A stretch of DNA of 64,000 nucleotides from Yersinia mollaretii ATCC 43969 (GTDB taxonomy: Bacteria > Pseudomonadota > Gammaproteobacteria > Enterobacterales > Enterobacteriaceae). Positions within the stretch are counted from its first letter, which is position 1. Each line of letters begins with the position of its first letter. The position numbers were made by a program, and so were the translations under genes. The stretch spans positions 2,356,001-2,420,000 of the forward strand of contig NZ_CP054043.1 of assembly GCF_013282725.1 (NCBI RefSeq), written 5' to 3'. The notes below the pieces were generated by a model. That model saw only the letters and a list, made by a program, of their open reading frames with translations. It searched no databases and was not told the DNA's origin. This document shows positions 31,410 through 42,149 of the stretch, in pieces.

Positions 31410-31438
31410 TCAGGCGTCTATTAACGACCAGTATATTT

Positions 31439-32359
31439 CTAGTTATCGCGCTCAATAATAAAGCAGGCTAATGCTTGCAAAGGCGCTATGTTGTAGGATT
31501 GTGCCGACAGGATATTCAGGGCGCTGAGCGCTTCCTGATACAGATCCATCGCTTTAGCTTTGGCGCAATCTAGCCCCATAAGTGCGGGATAGGTGCTTTT
31601 CCCAAGCTGCTGATCTGAACCCTGACGTTTACCAATTGTAGCTGTATCACCAATAACGTCTAAAATATCGTCCTGCACTTGAAAGGCTAGGCCGATCGCT
31701 TCGGCGTAGCGGTCAAGAAACGGTAGTGCAGCGCGCCCACGCTCACCGGCTGCCAATGCGCCGAGCCGTACTGCCGCGCGGATTAATGCGCCGGTTTTAT
31801 GGCGGTGAATCTGTTCAAGATCCGCCAGTGAGATCTGACGAGCCTCGGCTTCCAAATCCAGCGCCTGACCACCACACATCCCTGCGACACCGCTGGCACG
31901 GGCTAATTCAGCCACCATCGCCAGACGATCTTTATCTGCCACATCGGACATATCTGCTTCGGCCAAAATAGAAAAGGCCAGTGTTTGCAGTGCATCACCC
32001 GCCAGAATGGCGTTGGCTTCGCCAAATTTCACGTGGCAAGTGGGCTGCCCACGGCGTAAGTCATCGTTATCCATCGCCGGTAAATCATCGTGAATCAATG
32101 AATAAGCATGGATGCACTCAATTGCCGCCGCAGGGGCATCTAAATTGACCAGCGACAGACCAAACATTTGACCCGTGGCATAGACCAAATAGGGGCGCAA
32201 CCGCTTGCCGCCGAGCACGGCACCATAACGCATAGCCTCGACCAAATCGCTATCACCAAAGGGCAGGGGGGCGATAAAGTCTAGTAGCGCCTGATTGACT
32301 CGCTGCTGATGGGCAGTAAGTTGCTGGCTAAAATCAAGGGATGAGTGGACGTTAGACAT
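31439..32359 (-). CDS. ispA: Farnesyl diphosphate synthase (IspA)
   Basis: Prenyltransferase of 306 aa making geranyl and farnesyl diphosphate. The first aspartate-rich motif DDLPAMDNDDLRRG, GGKRLRPYLVY, GGQALDLEAE and the second motif FQVQDDILDVIGD are intact. Starts at ATG 32359, 5 bp after the xseB stop. The N-terminus is seven residues longer than in E. coli. Confidence 0.96.
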   Translation of the reverse strand: MSNVHSSLDFSQQLTAHQQRVNQALLDFIAPLPFGDSDLVEAMRYGAVLGGKRLRPYLVYATGQMFGLSLVNLDAPAAAIECIHAYSLIHDDLPAMDNDDLRRGQPTCHVKFGEANAILAGDALQTLAFSILAEADMSDVADKDRLAMVAELARASGVAGMCGGQALDLEAEARQISLADLEQIHRHKTGALIRAAVRLGALAAGERGRAALPFLDRYAEAIGLAFQVQDDILDVIGDTATIGKRQGSDQQLGKSTYPALMGLDCAKAKAMDLYQEALSALNILSAQSYNIAPLQALACFIIERDN

Positions 32360-32364
32360 AAGAC

Positions 32365-32619
32365 TTACTCAGCATCTGGCGTGAAAGGGGCTAATGGCGC
32401 ATCAACTTCGTCGCTCAGAAGAACTTGCACGCGCTGCTCGGCTTGTAACAAGGTCTGCTGCCCAAGGCGCGCCAACTGTACGCCCCGTTCAAACTCATTT
32501 AGCGCCTCTTCCAGCGGGAGTTCGCCGGACTCCAGACGAGTAACGATTTGTTCCAGTTCGCTGAGCGATGTTTCAAAACTGGCTGCTTTGTTTTCTGGTG
32601 ATGCGACTTTTTTCGGCAT
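32365..32619 (-). CDS. xseB: Exonuclease VII small subunit
   Basis: 84-residue helical protein that bundles with XseA to form the single-strand exonuclease [23 protein letters not shown] and [17 protein letters not shown] are the family core. ATG 32619 (MPKK) agrees with E. coli; an ATG six codons earlier has no better ribosome site. First gene of the operon. Confidence 0.95.
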   Translation of the reverse strand: MPKKVASPENKAASFETSLSELEQIVTRLESGELPLEEALNEFERGVQLARLGQQTLLQAEQRVQVLLSDEVDAPLAPFTPDAE

Positions 32620-32892
32620 AGTTTTTATTCGACTCATATTTTATGAAACGTAACCTTGATGGCCCGTCACGTTTTCCTGCTGGCTGATAACCACTTTCAG
32701 GCGAAAAACTGATTACTGGCTATTCTAGCGGATAATGCAGGGGAAATCGTGACGTTTAAGTCTGGTTTTTAGTACGCAGCAGGGCATCATATAGTGATAT
32801 ACTCCACGGCTTGCATCTTTTTGCTGACGTCTATTGACTGTTGCTACCCATAGCAACGCCATCACTCCATAACCAGACAACTAAAAACCGCC

Positions 32893-34344
32893 ATGAAGTT
32901 TATCATCAAATTGTTCCCAGAAATCACCATTAAGAGTCAATCGGTGCGATTGCGCTTTATCAAAATTCTCACCACCAATATCCGCAACGTACTGAAAAAC
33001 CTTGAGGATGACAGCCTCGCGGTGGTTCGTCATTGGGATCATATTGAAATCCGCACCAAAGATGACAATCTGGGTCCACTGATTTGTGATGCCCTGACTC
33101 GTGTACCGGGGATTCACCATATCCTCGAAGTCGAAGATCGCAGCTACACCGATATGCACAATATTTTCGAGCAAACGTTGGAAGCTTACCGCGAAACACT
33201 GGTAGGTAAAACGTTCTGTGTGCGGGTGAAACGCCGTGGTAAACATGAGTTTTCGTCTGGTGATGTTGAGCGCTATGTTGGCGGTGGCCTTAATCAGCAT
33301 ATTGACAGTGCCAAAGTCAAACTGACCCACCCACAAGTGACTGTGCATCTGGAAATTGATCAGGACAAACTGACGCTGATTAAGGCGCGTCACGAAGGTC
33401 TGGGCGGTTTCCCAATTGGCACGCAGGAAGATGTTTTATCTTTGATTTCAGGCGGTTTTGATTCGGGTGTCTCCAGCTATATGCTGATGCGCCGTGGTTG
33501 CCGCGTGCACTACTGCTTCTTTAATCTCGGTGGCTCAGCCCATGAAATTGGGGTTAAGCAAGTCGCACATTACCTGTGGAACCGTTTCGGTAGCTCCCAC
33601 CGGGTGCGTTTTGTCGCGATCGATTTCGAACCCGTGGTGGGCGAAATTCTTGAAAAAGTCGAAGATGGCCAGATGGGTGTCGTGCTAAAACGCATGATGG
33701 TACGTGCGGCGTCGCAGGTGGCAGAACGTTATGGCGTTCAGGCACTGGTCACCGGTGAAGCACTGGGGCAGGTTTCCAGCCAAACACTGACCAACTTGCG
33801 CTTAATTGATAATGCCTCCGACACTCTGATTCTGCGCCCGCTGATCTCCCATGATAAAGAGCACATTATCAATCTGGCGCGGAAAATCGGCACGGAAGAT
33901 TTCGCTAAAACCATGCCGGAATATTGCGGCGTGATCTCAAAAAGCCCGACTGTGAAAGCGGTTAAGGCCAAGATTGAGGAAGAGGAGTCTCACTTTGATT
34001 TCTCCATTTTGGATCGGGTGGTCAGCGAAGCCAAAAACGTCGATATCCGTGAGATTGCAGAGCAAAGTCGCGAGCAGGTGGTGGAAGTTGAAACCGTAGC
34101 TCAGCTAACTGATAGCGATATATTGCTTGATATCCGTGCGCCAGACGAGCAGGAAGAGAAGCCGCTGACGTTGGATCAGGTGACGGTAAAATCTGTACCA
34201 TTCTATAAGTTAAGCTCGCAATTCGCCGATCTGGATCAGAGTAAGACTTACCTGTTGTACTGTGATCGTGGAGTGATGAGTCGTTTGCAGGCGCTTTATC
34301 TACGTGAGCAGGGGTATAGCAATGTGAAGGTGTACCGCCCTTAA
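32893..34344 (+). CDS. thiI: ThiI tRNA 4-thiouridine synthase / thiamine sulfur carrier enzyme
   Basis: 483 aa. N-terminal ferredoxin-like and THUMP domains (about 1-165), then the PP-loop ATPase [12 protein letters not shown], and a C-terminal rhodanese domain whose catalytic Cys457 lies in [11 protein letters not shown]; the partner cysteine is in [12 protein letters not shown]. The presence of the rhodanese domain predicts both tRNA thiolation at U8 and thiazole synthesis roles. Divergent from the xseB operon. Confidence 0.97.
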   Translation: MKFIIKLFPEITIKSQSVRLRFIKILTTNIRNVLKNLEDDSLAVVRHWDHIEIRTKDDNLGPLICDALTRVPGIHHILEVEDRSYTDMHNIFEQTLEAYRETLVGKTFCVRVKRRGKHEFSSGDVERYVGGGLNQHIDSAKVKLTHPQVTVHLEIDQDKLTLIKARHEGLGGFPIGTQEDVLSLISGGFDSGVSSYMLMRRGCRVHYCFFNLGGSAHEIGVKQVAHYLWNRFGSSHRVRFVAIDFEPVVGEILEKVEDGQMGVVLKRMMVRAASQVAERYGVQALVTGEALGQVSSQTLTNLRLIDNASDTLILRPLISHDKEHIINLARKIGTEDFAKTMPEYCGVISKSPTVKAVKAKIEEEESHFDFSILDRVVSEAKNVDIREIAEQSREQVVEVETVAQLTDSDILLDIRAPDEQEEKPLTLDQVTVKSVPFYKLSSQFADLDQSKTYLLYCDRGVMSRLQALYLREQGYSNVKVYRP

Positions 34345-34362
34345 GATGATAAGTTAACGGCT

Positions 34363-34452
34363 ACTGCGCTTTGCCATTCTGGGCTTGCGCAGTACTCGCT
34401 GCCGTCACGTACTACGTGTACGCTCCGTTGGCTGTGCGCTGTGCACACCCAG
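34363..34452. repeat. Palindromic intergenic sequence after thiI
   Basis: ACTGCGC (34363-34369) can pair with GCGCAGT (34387-34393). On a wider scale CTGGG (34379) and CCCAG (34452) frame a GC-rich imperfect palindrome with a central CACGTACTACGTGTACG. No gene is seen in 34345-34556. It looks like a dispersed intergenic repeat, but no second copy is in this window. Confidence 0.45.
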
Positions 34453-34556
34453 ACTGGCTTTGCTCGCTACGCCTTAATCGGGTGAGTAAAAACAGGGTGC
34501 TAAATGAATAAGAGATGTGTGGTCAACCCTTCACTCACCGACTCGTCCACCCAATA

Positions 34557-35147
34557 TTATTCTCGATAGTTATAGATCCCCGGCGGTAGTACGAGCTGCC
34601 AGGCGATCTCTTCAGCTTTCTCCCTTCCTAGCAGTAAAAACACTATCTTCAGCGCAAAGTCGATAGAGGTTCCCGGCCCTTGGCTGGTGACTAAATTCAC
34701 TCTCCGATCGTATACCACCCGCTGATCCATCCATTTTGTCGCATTGATTTTATCTTTCAGTGCCGGGAATCCGGTCATATTACCGACAGGGAATAAATTA
34801 TGATGCTCAAGCACCAATGCGGGTGCGGCGCAAATAGCCGCGACCAAACGGCCCTCATTGTGGGTTTGGCGCACGGTGGCAACTAACAGCGGGCTATCGC
34901 GGAAGCACTCCGCACCTTTGATGCCACCGGGAAGCACGACCACATCAAACTTCTGATCGGCCACATCCACTAAACGCGTGTCGGCCAGTAACCGCACCCC
35001 GCGCGAGCAAGTAATCTCTAATGCGCCATCACCAGCAACACTCGCTGTCGTGACCTCAATACCTGCGCGCACCAGAATATCAATCGTGGTGACGGCTTCA
35101 GTTTCTTCACTACCAGGAGCCAGGCAAACCAGCGCCGATACGCTCAT
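34557..35147 (-). CDS. yajL: YajL protein deglycase/chaperone of the DJ-1 family
   Basis: 196 aa, DJ-1/PfpI fold. The nucleophilic cysteine lies in [10 protein letters not shown] with Glu in PGSEETEA, the DJ-1 pair. Known roles are oxidative-stress protection and repair of glycated proteins and nucleotides. ATG 35147 is preferred over 35153: AAGGA sits 8 bases from the former but only 2 from the latter. It overlaps the end of panE by 38 bp, so the two are co-translated. Confidence 0.94.
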   Translation of the reverse strand: MSVSALVCLAPGSEETEAVTTIDILVRAGIEVTTASVAGDGALEITCSRGVRLLADTRLVDVADQKFDVVVLPGGIKGAECFRDSPLLVATVRQTHNEGRLVAAICAAPALVLEHHNLFPVGNMTGFPALKDKINATKWMDQRVVYDRRVNLVTSQGPGTSIDFALKIVFLLLGREKAEEIAWQLVLPPGIYNYRE

Positions 35148-36021
35148 ACTCATTTTCCTTACGTTTAATTAAGTCATATAGGCGGGTATTTTCTGGCAAT
35201 ACCATGCCGTGACTGCGCGCACGACGCAATAAATAGCCGGTAATGTAATCTATCTCGGTGTGCCGTTGGCAGCGTAAATCCTGCAACAGTGAAGAGATGT
35301 TATCTGCCGTGCTTTGGATGACATTGTTAACATAGCTGAGCAGACTCTCTGTTGAGGTGTGATAGCCCTCCATCTCCATCACACTCGCCACCTCGGCGCA
35401 TAAGCGCTCGATCAGCTCAGGGTAGCGTTGCAAGTCACCATTGCGACAGTTATACAGGCCAGTCAGCGGATTAATCACGCAATTTACCGCCAGTTTTTGC
35501 CAACAGGCGGATGAAATATCGTTATGCCAGGCGACATCGGGCAAAGCCTGATGCAGTACATCGGCCAAATGGCTGATGTCCATCGCCACTGGAGACATCG
35601 GGCCAATATGGGTAATGCCGCTGGCGACATGGACAATCGTGTTGCCGTCCCGGCGCGCAGCGTGGGTGGTCACACCGTGCAGGAAAATATGCTCATCCCG
35701 AGGTAGTTCCTCCTGTGTGCCCATGCCGTTATGTAACAGTAAAATCTGACATTCAGGGTTAAGCTTAGGGAGTAATGCGCTAACCGCGCTCGACACCTGC
35801 CACGCCTTTAAGCAGACAAGCAGTAATTCGCTTTTCGATAAATGCTCTGGGTCGTTAGTCGGGAGATTTTGATTGAATGCCTCACCGCTTAACGTGATGA
35901 CATTGACTGAACAAAAGGGCTGCGGCACTCGAAGCCAGCCTTGTACATCATGACCTTGCTGGTAGAGTGCTGATAGCCATAACTGCCCTAAAGCTCCGCA
36001 ACCAAGCACAGTGATTTTCAT
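35110..36021 (-). CDS. panE: 2-dehydropantoate 2-reductase (PanE)
   Basis: NADPH-dependent enzyme of pantothenate/coenzyme A synthesis, 303 aa as in E. coli. N-terminal Rossmann motif [20 protein letters not shown], and the C-terminal catalytic Lys in [19 protein letters not shown]. The start at 36021 has a strong AAGGAGGT 5 bases upstream. The in-frame codon at 36051 lacks this. Confidence 0.96.
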   Translation of the reverse strand: MKITVLGCGALGQLWLSALYQQGHDVQGWLRVPQPFCSVNVITLSGEAFNQNLPTNDPEHLSKSELLLVCLKAWQVSSAVSALLPKLNPECQILLLHNGMGTQEELPRDEHIFLHGVTTHAARRDGNTIVHVASGITHIGPMSPVAMDISHLADVLHQALPDVAWHNDISSACWQKLAVNCVINPLTGLYNCRNGDLQRYPELIERLCAEVASVMEMEGYHTSTESLLSYVNNVIQSTADNISSLLQDLRCQRHTEIDYITGYLLRRARSHGMVLPENTRLYDLIKRKENEYERIGAGLPGSW

Positions 36022-36216
36022 TGAGACCTCCTTGGTATGAGCGGAAAGCACACTGTTTCTTTCTATGTCTTATGTTTTGATTATAGACTTTTTAGCCGCC
36101 AAACGCAGGGTTAGCGGTAACTGAGGGTGAGTTGAGCAATTGTCAGCGGCTTGGCTTTGTCTATGGGGATAAAGCGGTTATTATGCTCGCCATTCATCTT
36201 ATCAGGAGGAGCGAAT

Positions 36217-36708
36217 ATGCCATCTTTCGACATTGTATCTGAAATCGATATGCAGGAAGTGCGTAACGCCGTTGAAAACGCCACCCGTGATCTGGCAAAC
36301 CGTTGGGATTTCCGTAATATTCCCGCGAGTTTTGAGTTAAATGAGAAGAACGAAAGCATCAAAGTAGCTAGTGAATCTGATTTTCAGGTTGAGCAGTTGC
36401 TGGATATTTTACGCGCTCAGTTGAGCAAGCGTGGCATCGAAGGTGCAGCACTGGAGATCCCGGAAGAGATGGATCGCAGTGGTAAAACTTACAGTGTGGA
36501 AGCTAAGCTGAAACAAGGCATTGAAAGTGTGCAGGCCAAGAAACTGGTGAAGCTGATTAAAGACAGCAAGCTGAAGGTTCAGGCACAGATTCAAGGTGAG
36601 CAAGTTCGAGTCACTGGCAAAGCACGTGATGATTTACAGGGCGTGATGGCGTTGATTCGCGGAGCTGATCTGGGCCAGCCATTCCAGTTCAATAACTTCC
36701 GCGACTGA
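36217..36708 (+). CDS. yajQ: YajQ nucleotide-binding protein
   Basis: 163 aa, two ferredoxin-like domains; members bind nucleic acid, GTP or cyclic di-[30 protein letters not shown] and [19 protein letters not shown] are typical. ATG 36217 follows AGGAGGA; upstream in-frame codons (from 36151) are unlike the family. Divergent from panE. Confidence 0.95.
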   Translation: MPSFDIVSEIDMQEVRNAVENATRDLANRWDFRNIPASFELNEKNESIKVASESDFQVEQLLDILRAQLSKRGIEGAALEIPEEMDRSGKTYSVEAKLKQGIESVQAKKLVKLIKDSKLKVQAQIQGEQVRVTGKARDDLQGVMALIRGADLGQPFQFNNFRD

Positions 36709-36729
36709 TATTAGGCGGGATGCACTGTT

Positions 36730-36770
36730 AGCTGAATCAGGTACAAAGGTGTTGTACCTGATTCAAGCTT
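36730..36770. terminator. Perfect 13-bp hairpin between yajQ and yajR
   Basis: GAATCAGGTACAA (36734-36746), loop AGGTG, TTGTACCTGATTC (36752-36764), extended by AGCT with a one-base bulge. It lies between convergent genes and overlaps the approach to the yajR stop. No T run on either strand, so it may block 3' exonucleases rather than terminate intrinsically. Confidence 0.6.
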
Positions 36771-38133
36771 ATATCGCGTTGACTAACTGCTCAAGCTGGC
36801 TGCGATTAGTTTTTTTTGTATCCACTTTGACATATGCGCTGCGTTCCGCAGTCACCACTACCGCTTCTGTCACGCCTGGCTGAGCTTTGATCCGCTCTTC
36901 CAATGCCGAGTCTTTTACCGCCAACTCTGACAACGTAATTCGCAAGCTACTAACATAAGGCGGCTCCTGCATGGTGGCGCTGACAGCAAACCAGATCAGT
37001 GAAATCACTGCACCAGCGGCAAACACCATACTTGCCCCTTCCATGCCAAATATCAAACCACCTAAACTCCCGCCGATAGCGACACCAATAAATTGGCTGG
37101 TGGAGTAAATCCCCATGGCCGTACCTTTATAACCCGCCGGAGACTCTTTGCTGATGAGTGACGGTAGTATGGCTTCCATCACATTGAAAGCTATAAAGAA
37201 TAACTGCACCCCCGCAATAATGACCCACAATTGTTGCCCGGCAGACCATAGCACCACTTCTGCGGCAAACAACACGGCCACACAGCCCATAAAGACCTGC
37301 TTCATCCGGCGTTTGACTTCAGCATAAATAATAAATGGAACCACGGCGGCGAATGAAACCAGCATGGTGACGAGATAGACAATCCAGTGCTGAGCTGGGG
37401 CTAACCCTGCACTAGCCATAATTTGCGGTAATGCCACAAAACTCGACATTAACAAAATATGTAGGCACATAATGCCAAAATTGAGTTTAAGCAGCCGACT
37501 GTTGTTGAGCACTTTGCTCACGCTGCCTTTTACGATACTGGATTCACGGTTAAGCACATGGCTATCGGCATCCGGCACCACGGCTAACGTAATGACTATG
37601 CCGAGCAGCGCCAGTATGGCAATCGCCCAAAATAGGGCTTGCAGGCCAAAGGCGTGGGTGATGATGGGCCCGAATACCATTGCGATAGCAAAGGTAACGC
37701 CAAAGCTGACGCCGATAAACGCCATCGCTTTTGTGCGGTTTTGCTCACGGGTCAGATCCGACAGCAGCGCCATCACTGCTGCGGCGATGGCACCGGAACC
37801 CTGTAGTGCGCGACCCAAAATAATGCCCCAGATGGAGTCACTTAATGCGGCAATAATACTGCCGAGAGCAAATATTAACAGGCCACCGACGATCAGGGGC
37901 TTACGGCCAATGCGATCGGAAACCAGTCCGAACGGGATCTGGAAAACAGCTTGAGCTAAACCGTAAATACCTATAGCAATCCCAATCAGCGCTTCACTGG
38001 CTCCGGAAAGCGCCATACCGTAGGTGGTGAGGACCGGCAAAACCATAAACATGCCCAGCATACGCAGTGAGAATACTGTCCCCAGCCCCCAAGTAGCTCG
38101 AAGCTCTTGCGGGGTCATTTTATTATCGTTCAT
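36769..38133 (-). CDS. yajR: YajR major facilitator transporter
   Basis: 454 aa, proton-driven MFS drug-exporter type with 12 helices. Motif A GLVSDRIGRKPL follows helix 2, and the C-terminal soluble ferredoxin-like YAM domain (about 390-454, PPYVSSLRI ... SAYVKVDTKKTNR) is characteristic of YajR. Substrate unknown. ATG 38133 matches E. coli; a GTG two codons earlier is possible. Confidence 0.94.
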   Translation of the reverse strand: MNDNKMTPQELRATWGLGTVFSLRMLGMFMVLPVLTTYGMALSGASEALIGIAIGIYGLAQAVFQIPFGLVSDRIGRKPLIVGGLLIFALGSIIAALSDSIWGIILGRALQGSGAIAAAVMALLSDLTREQNRTKAMAFIGVSFGVTFAIAMVFGPIITHAFGLQALFWAIAILALLGIVITLAVVPDADSHVLNRESSIVKGSVSKVLNNSRLLKLNFGIMCLHILLMSSFVALPQIMASAGLAPAQHWIVYLVTMLVSFAAVVPFIIYAEVKRRMKQVFMGCVAVLFAAEVVLWSAGQQLWVIIAGVQLFFIAFNVMEAILPSLISKESPAGYKGTAMGIYSTSQFIGVAIGGSLGGLIFGMEGASMVFAAGAVISLIWFAVSATMQEPPYVSSLRITLSELAVKDSALEERIKAQPGVTEAVVVTAERSAYVKVDTKKTNRSQLEQLVNAI

Positions 38134-38254
38134 TACCACCTCAAAAAAACAATCTGCGCCATTGTAATGATCTTAGGGCCAATGGGTAAATCTATTGATG
38201 TTTAGAATGTATTACAGGCGAGTTTTTAGATAACAGCAGGGGAGAGCAGAAATA

Positions 38255-38284
38255 AAAAATGGCTGTCAGAAACAGCCATTTTTA
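38255..38284. terminator. Bidirectional terminator after the cyo operon
   Basis: AAAAATGGCTGT (38255-38266) pairs perfectly with ACAGCCATTTTT (38272-38283); T runs occur on both strands. Ends the leftward cyoABCDE transcript. Confidence 0.92.
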
Positions 38285-38301
38285 GAGCAATACGACCGAA
38301 T

Positions 38302-39189
38302 TTACCCGACGTAAGTCAGTAATCCTGCCGAGGATGGGACATTGAAATCAACTGACATCATGACACTCAATGACGTAATGGCAATGATGGAGAATACAAA
38401 TAGTTTTCTCGCCCACACAATGTCATTAGTTGCTTTGTAACCGCGCAGTGCCATGCCCAACCACCAAACACTCACTGCTGCCGCGACAACCAGATATTTA
38501 TAACCAGCATAGCCACTCAATGTCAGCATCAGGGTGGCTACCATAAATGCCAGAATATAAAGGGTAATATGGTTTTTGGTGACCGATATTCCTTTTATAA
38601 CTGGCAGTACCGGAATGTTAGCAGCCTGATAATCCTTAAAGCGGAAAATCGCGATGGCATAAGAGTGCGGCATTTGCCACAGGCTGAAGATCAGCAGCAG
38701 TATCAATGCACCCATATCGAACTGCCCGGTAACGGCACAGTAACCAATCACTGGCGGTGCGGCACCTGACAAACTGCCAATCAAGGTGCCGTAGACAGAC
38801 TTCCGCTTCATGTAGAGGCTATAAACCCCGACATAGATAACGAAACCAATGACTGCTAGCAGCATAGCTAATAGATTGGCGGCAACATAGAGCAACAGCA
38901 TGCCAGCAATACCCAGCACTGAAGCATAAATCAGGCTCACTTTCGGATCGATAAGCCCTTTTACCAGGACACGATTCTTCGTTCTCTCCATGATACGGTC
39001 GATATCACGGTCGATATAGTTGTTAAACACGCACCCGGAGGCAACAACTAACGAGACACCGAACAAGGTGGCGAGAAAAAGGGGGTAATCAATCACGCCT
39101 TTGGAAGCGAGGAGAAATCCCCCAACGACAGAAATTAAATTGCCGAAGATAATTCCTGGTTTAGTTACTTGCAGGTATTGCTTAATCAT
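38302..39189 (-). CDS. cyoE: CyoE heme O synthase (protoheme IX farnesyltransferase)
   Basis: UbiA-family membrane prenyltransferase, 295 aa, that farnesylates heme B to heme O for the bo3 oxidase. [18 protein letters not shown] is the first Asp-rich motif, and [15 protein letters not shown] the second loop. ATG 39189 begins [13 protein letters not shown]. Last gene of the operon, 13 bp from cyoD. Confidence 0.96.
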   Translation of the reverse strand: MIKQYLQVTKPGIIFGNLISVVGGFLLASKGVIDYPLFLATLFGVSLVVASGCVFNNYIDRDIDRIMERTKNRVLVKGLIDPKVSLIYASVLGIAGMLLLYVAANLLAMLLAVIGFVIYVGVYSLYMKRKSVYGTLIGSLSGAAPPVIGYCAVTGQFDMGALILLLIFSLWQMPHSYAIAIFRFKDYQAANIPVLPVIKGISVTKNHITLYILAFMVATLMLTLSGYAGYKYLVVAAAVSVWWLGMALRGYKATNDIVWARKLFVFSIIAITSLSVMMSVDFNVPSSAGLLTYVG

Positions 39190-39202
39190 CACATGCAGCT
39201 CT

Positions 39203-39550
39203 TCAGTCAACCATCATATTGATGTTGAGGTTGTACATAATCCAGAGTGAGCCCACAACAACGATTGCAATAATCATAGCGGTGAACAGGAATGCCACCA
39301 GATTCCAGCGCTCTTCGGACGATCCGTTCATGTGCAGGAAGTACACTAAGTGTACGATAATCTGCACAACGGCTAAACCAACCACTGTGGCCAGAATAGT
39401 GGTGTGAGAGGCAGTGCCGCTCATCACCATAGCAAATGGAATCACTGTCAGAATGACCGACAGAATGAAGCCAATAAGATATGACTTCAAGCTACCGTGG
39501 CTGGCTCCACCGTGAGTCGTTGTTGGGTGACTAGATGTTGGATGACTCAT
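39203..39550 (-). CDS. cyoD: Cytochrome bo3 ubiquinol oxidase subunit IV
   Basis: 115 aa, three membrane helices (from [20 protein letters not shown]). The His-rich N-terminus ([20 protein letters not shown]) is longer than in E. coli (109 aa). The start codon overlaps the cyoC stop by one base. Needed for assembly of the CuB site. Confidence 0.96.
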   Translation of the reverse strand: MSHPTSSHPTTTHGGASHGSLKSYLIGFILSVILTVIPFAMVMSGTASHTTILATVVGLAVVQIIVHLVYFLHMNGSSEERWNLVAFLFTAMIIAIVVVGSLWIMYNLNINMMVD

Positions 39551-40164
39551 TACATAGCTCCTAACAGATAGACAACGGTGAATACGCAGATCCAGACCAC
39601 ATCCAAGAAGTGCCAGAACAAGCTCAGGCACATCAGGCGGGTTCGGTTCATTTCATTCAGGCCGCGTTTTGCAACTTGAATCATCATAATGATGATCCAA
39701 ACCAGACCCGCGGTAACGTGAATACCATGGGTGGCAACCAGCGCGAAGAAGCTGGACAGGAACGCACTGCGATCCGGACCGTAGCCTTCAGCAATCAGGT
39801 GATGGAATTCATAGATTTCCATTGCCACAAAGCCCAGACCGAACAGGAATGTCAGACCCAACCAAGTGTTCACCTGATTTTTGTGGCCTTTATTCATGCC
39901 CAGCATCGCGATGCCGTAAGTAATACTACTGAACAGTAACAGGAAGGTTTCGACCAGAACGAAGTTCAAGTCGAAGATATCCTTGCCTGAAGGACCGCCA
40001 GCGGTCCCGTTCACCAACACTGCATAGGTCGCGAACAAGGTCGCAAACAAAATACAGTCGCTCATCAGGTAGATCCAGAAGCCGAATACTTTGGTGGCTC
40101 CTGCATCGTGATGCCCATGCTCTACATGGGCGACGTTATGGTTAGTCAGAGTTTCAGTTGACAT
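39550..40164 (-). CDS. cyoC: Cytochrome bo3 ubiquinol oxidase subunit III
   Basis: 204 aa, five-helix heme-copper oxidase subunit [38 protein letters not shown] and [19 protein letters not shown] are family signatures. It overlaps the end of cyoB by 11 bp. Confidence 0.97.
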   Translation of the reverse strand: MSTETLTNHNVAHVEHGHHDAGATKVFGFWIYLMSDCILFATLFATYAVLVNGTAGGPSGKDIFDLNFVLVETFLLLFSSITYGIAMLGMNKGHKNQVNTWLGLTFLFGLGFVAMEIYEFHHLIAEGYGPDRSAFLSSFFALVATHGIHVTAGLVWIIIMMIQVAKRGLNEMNRTRLMCLSLFWHFLDVVWICVFTVVYLLGAM

Positions 40165-42145
40165 GATTCACGCCTGCTTTGCTGATTTGTTCATGATGAA
40201 GATCTTCAATGCGCTCAACTTCTGCAACCGGCACATAGTAATCAACATCCTCGTCGAAGCTTTTCACAATCCAGGTCACAATCATGCCGACGAAGCCAAC
40301 AATGGCCAGCCACCAGATATACCAGATCATGGCAAAGCCGAAGATCAAGCTGAAGCCAGCAATAATCACACCTGCACCGGTATTTCTCGGCATGTGGATC
40401 TCTTCGTATTTCGCCGGGCGTTTATACGCTTCACCTTTCTCTTTCATGTCCCAGAATTCGTCACGGTCAGTCACGACAGGAACAACTGCGAAGTTATAGA
40501 ACGGCGGTGGAGAAGAGGTAGACCACTCGAGCGTACGACCACCCCATGGGTCACCAGTCAGATCGCGGTTCTGTTCACGGTCACGAATACTGACGAAGAC
40601 CTGAATAACCTGACACAAGATACCGCAAGCAATCAGTGCTGCACCGCCAGCGGCCACCATTAACATCGGGTGGAATTCTGGATTGATATCTTGGCTTAAG
40701 CGACGGGTCATCCCCATAAAGCCCAGCACGTAAAGCGGCATAAAGGCAACGAAGAAACCAATGATCCAGAACCAGAATGCACGGATACCCCATTTCTCAT
40801 TCAGCGTAAAGCCGAAGGACTTAGGCCACCAGTAAGTCAGGCCAGCGAAGCAACCGAATACGACACCACCGATAATCACGTTATGGAAGTGCGCAATCAG
40901 GAACAGGCTGTTATGCAGAACAAAGTTTGCCCCCGGAACGGCCAGCAGAACACCGGTCATCCCACCGATAGAGAAGGTGATGATGAACCCGACAGTCCAC
41001 AGCATTGCGGAGTTAAGCTGAATACGGCCTTGGTACATGGTGAACAGCCAGTTGAATATTTTCACCCCTGTTGGGATGGATATGATCATCGTGGCAATGC
41101 CGAAGAAGGCGTTAACGTTGGCACCGGACCCCATGGTAAAGAAGTGGTGCAGCCAAACAATAAACGACAAAACGGTAATCGCGATGGTTGCCCAAACTAA
41201 TGAGGTGTAACCAAACAGACGTTTTCTTGAGAAGGTCGCGGTCACTTCGGAGAACACCCCGAATACCGGCAGGACCAGAATGTACACTTCCGGATGGCCC
41301 CAGGCCCAAATCAGGTTGATGTACATCATCATGTTGCCACCCATATCATTAGTAAAGAAATGGGTGCCAAGGTAACGATCCAAGGTCAGTAACGCGACGG
41401 TGACTGTCAGAATCGGGAAAGAGACGATAATCAAAATGTTGGTGCAAAGTGCAGCCCAGGTGAAGACAGGCATCTTCATCATTGACATGCCCGGTGCACG
41501 CATCTTCAAGATAGTGGCGAAGAAGTTAACACCGGTCAGCAAGGTCCCCAAACCGGAAATCTGTAGACTCCAAATCCAGTAATCGACCCCGACACCCGGG
41601 TTGTACTCTTTACCTGACAGCGGCGGATAGGCCAGCCAGCCAGTTTGTGCGAATTCACCGACTCCCAGAGAGATGTTGATTAACACCACCCCAACGACGA
41701 AGAACCAGAAACTCAGTGAGTTCAGGAACGGGAAGGCAACGTCACGCGCACCGATTTGTAGCGGTACAACCACGTTCATCAAGCCCACAACAAAAGGCAT
41801 CGCCATGAAGAAAATCATGATAACGCCGTGAGCGGTGAAAATTTGATCATAGTGATGAGGCGGCAGGAATCCTGCCTCACCAGCCGAAGCAAGTGCTTGC
41901 TGGCTACGCATCATGATGGCGTCGGCAAAACCACGCAAAAGCATGACCATGGCGACCAGAATGTACATGATACCGATTTTTTTATGGTCAACTGACGTTA
42001 GCCATTCGCTCCATAACCACTTCCATTTGCCGAAATAGGTCAGGAGGGCGACAAGCGCCAGCCCACCTAGAACGATTGCAGCAACGGTAACCATAATGAT
42101 TGGTTCGTGTAGCGGAACCGCATCAAGTGTTAATTTTCCCAACAT
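40154..42145 (-). CDS. cyoB: Cytochrome bo3 ubiquinol oxidase subunit I
   Basis: Catalytic subunit, 663 aa, 15 helices, carrying low-spin heme b and the heme o3-CuB centre that reduces oxygen and pumps protons. [11 protein letters not shown] has a low-spin heme ligand His; [14 protein letters not shown] has the CuB His-Tyr pair; WLHHFFTMG carries two further CuB His; [10 protein letters not shown] carries the heme o3 and b ligands. Length equals E. coli CyoB. Confidence 0.98.
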   Translation of the reverse strand: MLGKLTLDAVPLHEPIIMVTVAAIVLGGLALVALLTYFGKWKWLWSEWLTSVDHKKIGIMYILVAMVMLLRGFADAIMMRSQQALASAGEAGFLPPHHYDQIFTAHGVIMIFFMAMPFVVGLMNVVVPLQIGARDVAFPFLNSLSFWFFVVGVVLINISLGVGEFAQTGWLAYPPLSGKEYNPGVGVDYWIWSLQISGLGTLLTGVNFFATILKMRAPGMSMMKMPVFTWAALCTNILIIVSFPILTVTVALLTLDRYLGTHFFTNDMGGNMMMYINLIWAWGHPEVYILVLPVFGVFSEVTATFSRKRLFGYTSLVWATIAITVLSFIVWLHHFFTMGSGANVNAFFGIATMIISIPTGVKIFNWLFTMYQGRIQLNSAMLWTVGFIITFSIGGMTGVLLAVPGANFVLHNSLFLIAHFHNVIIGGVVFGCFAGLTYWWPKSFGFTLNEKWGIRAFWFWIIGFFVAFMPLYVLGFMGMTRRLSQDINPEFHPMLMVAAGGAALIACGILCQVIQVFVSIRDREQNRDLTGDPWGGRTLEWSTSSPPPFYNFAVVPVVTDRDEFWDMKEKGEAYKRPAKYEEIHMPRNTGAGVIIAGFSLIFGFAMIWYIWWLAIVGFVGMIVTWIVKSFDEDVDYYVPVAEVERIEDLHHEQISKAGVNHVN

Positions 42146-42149
42146 CGTT

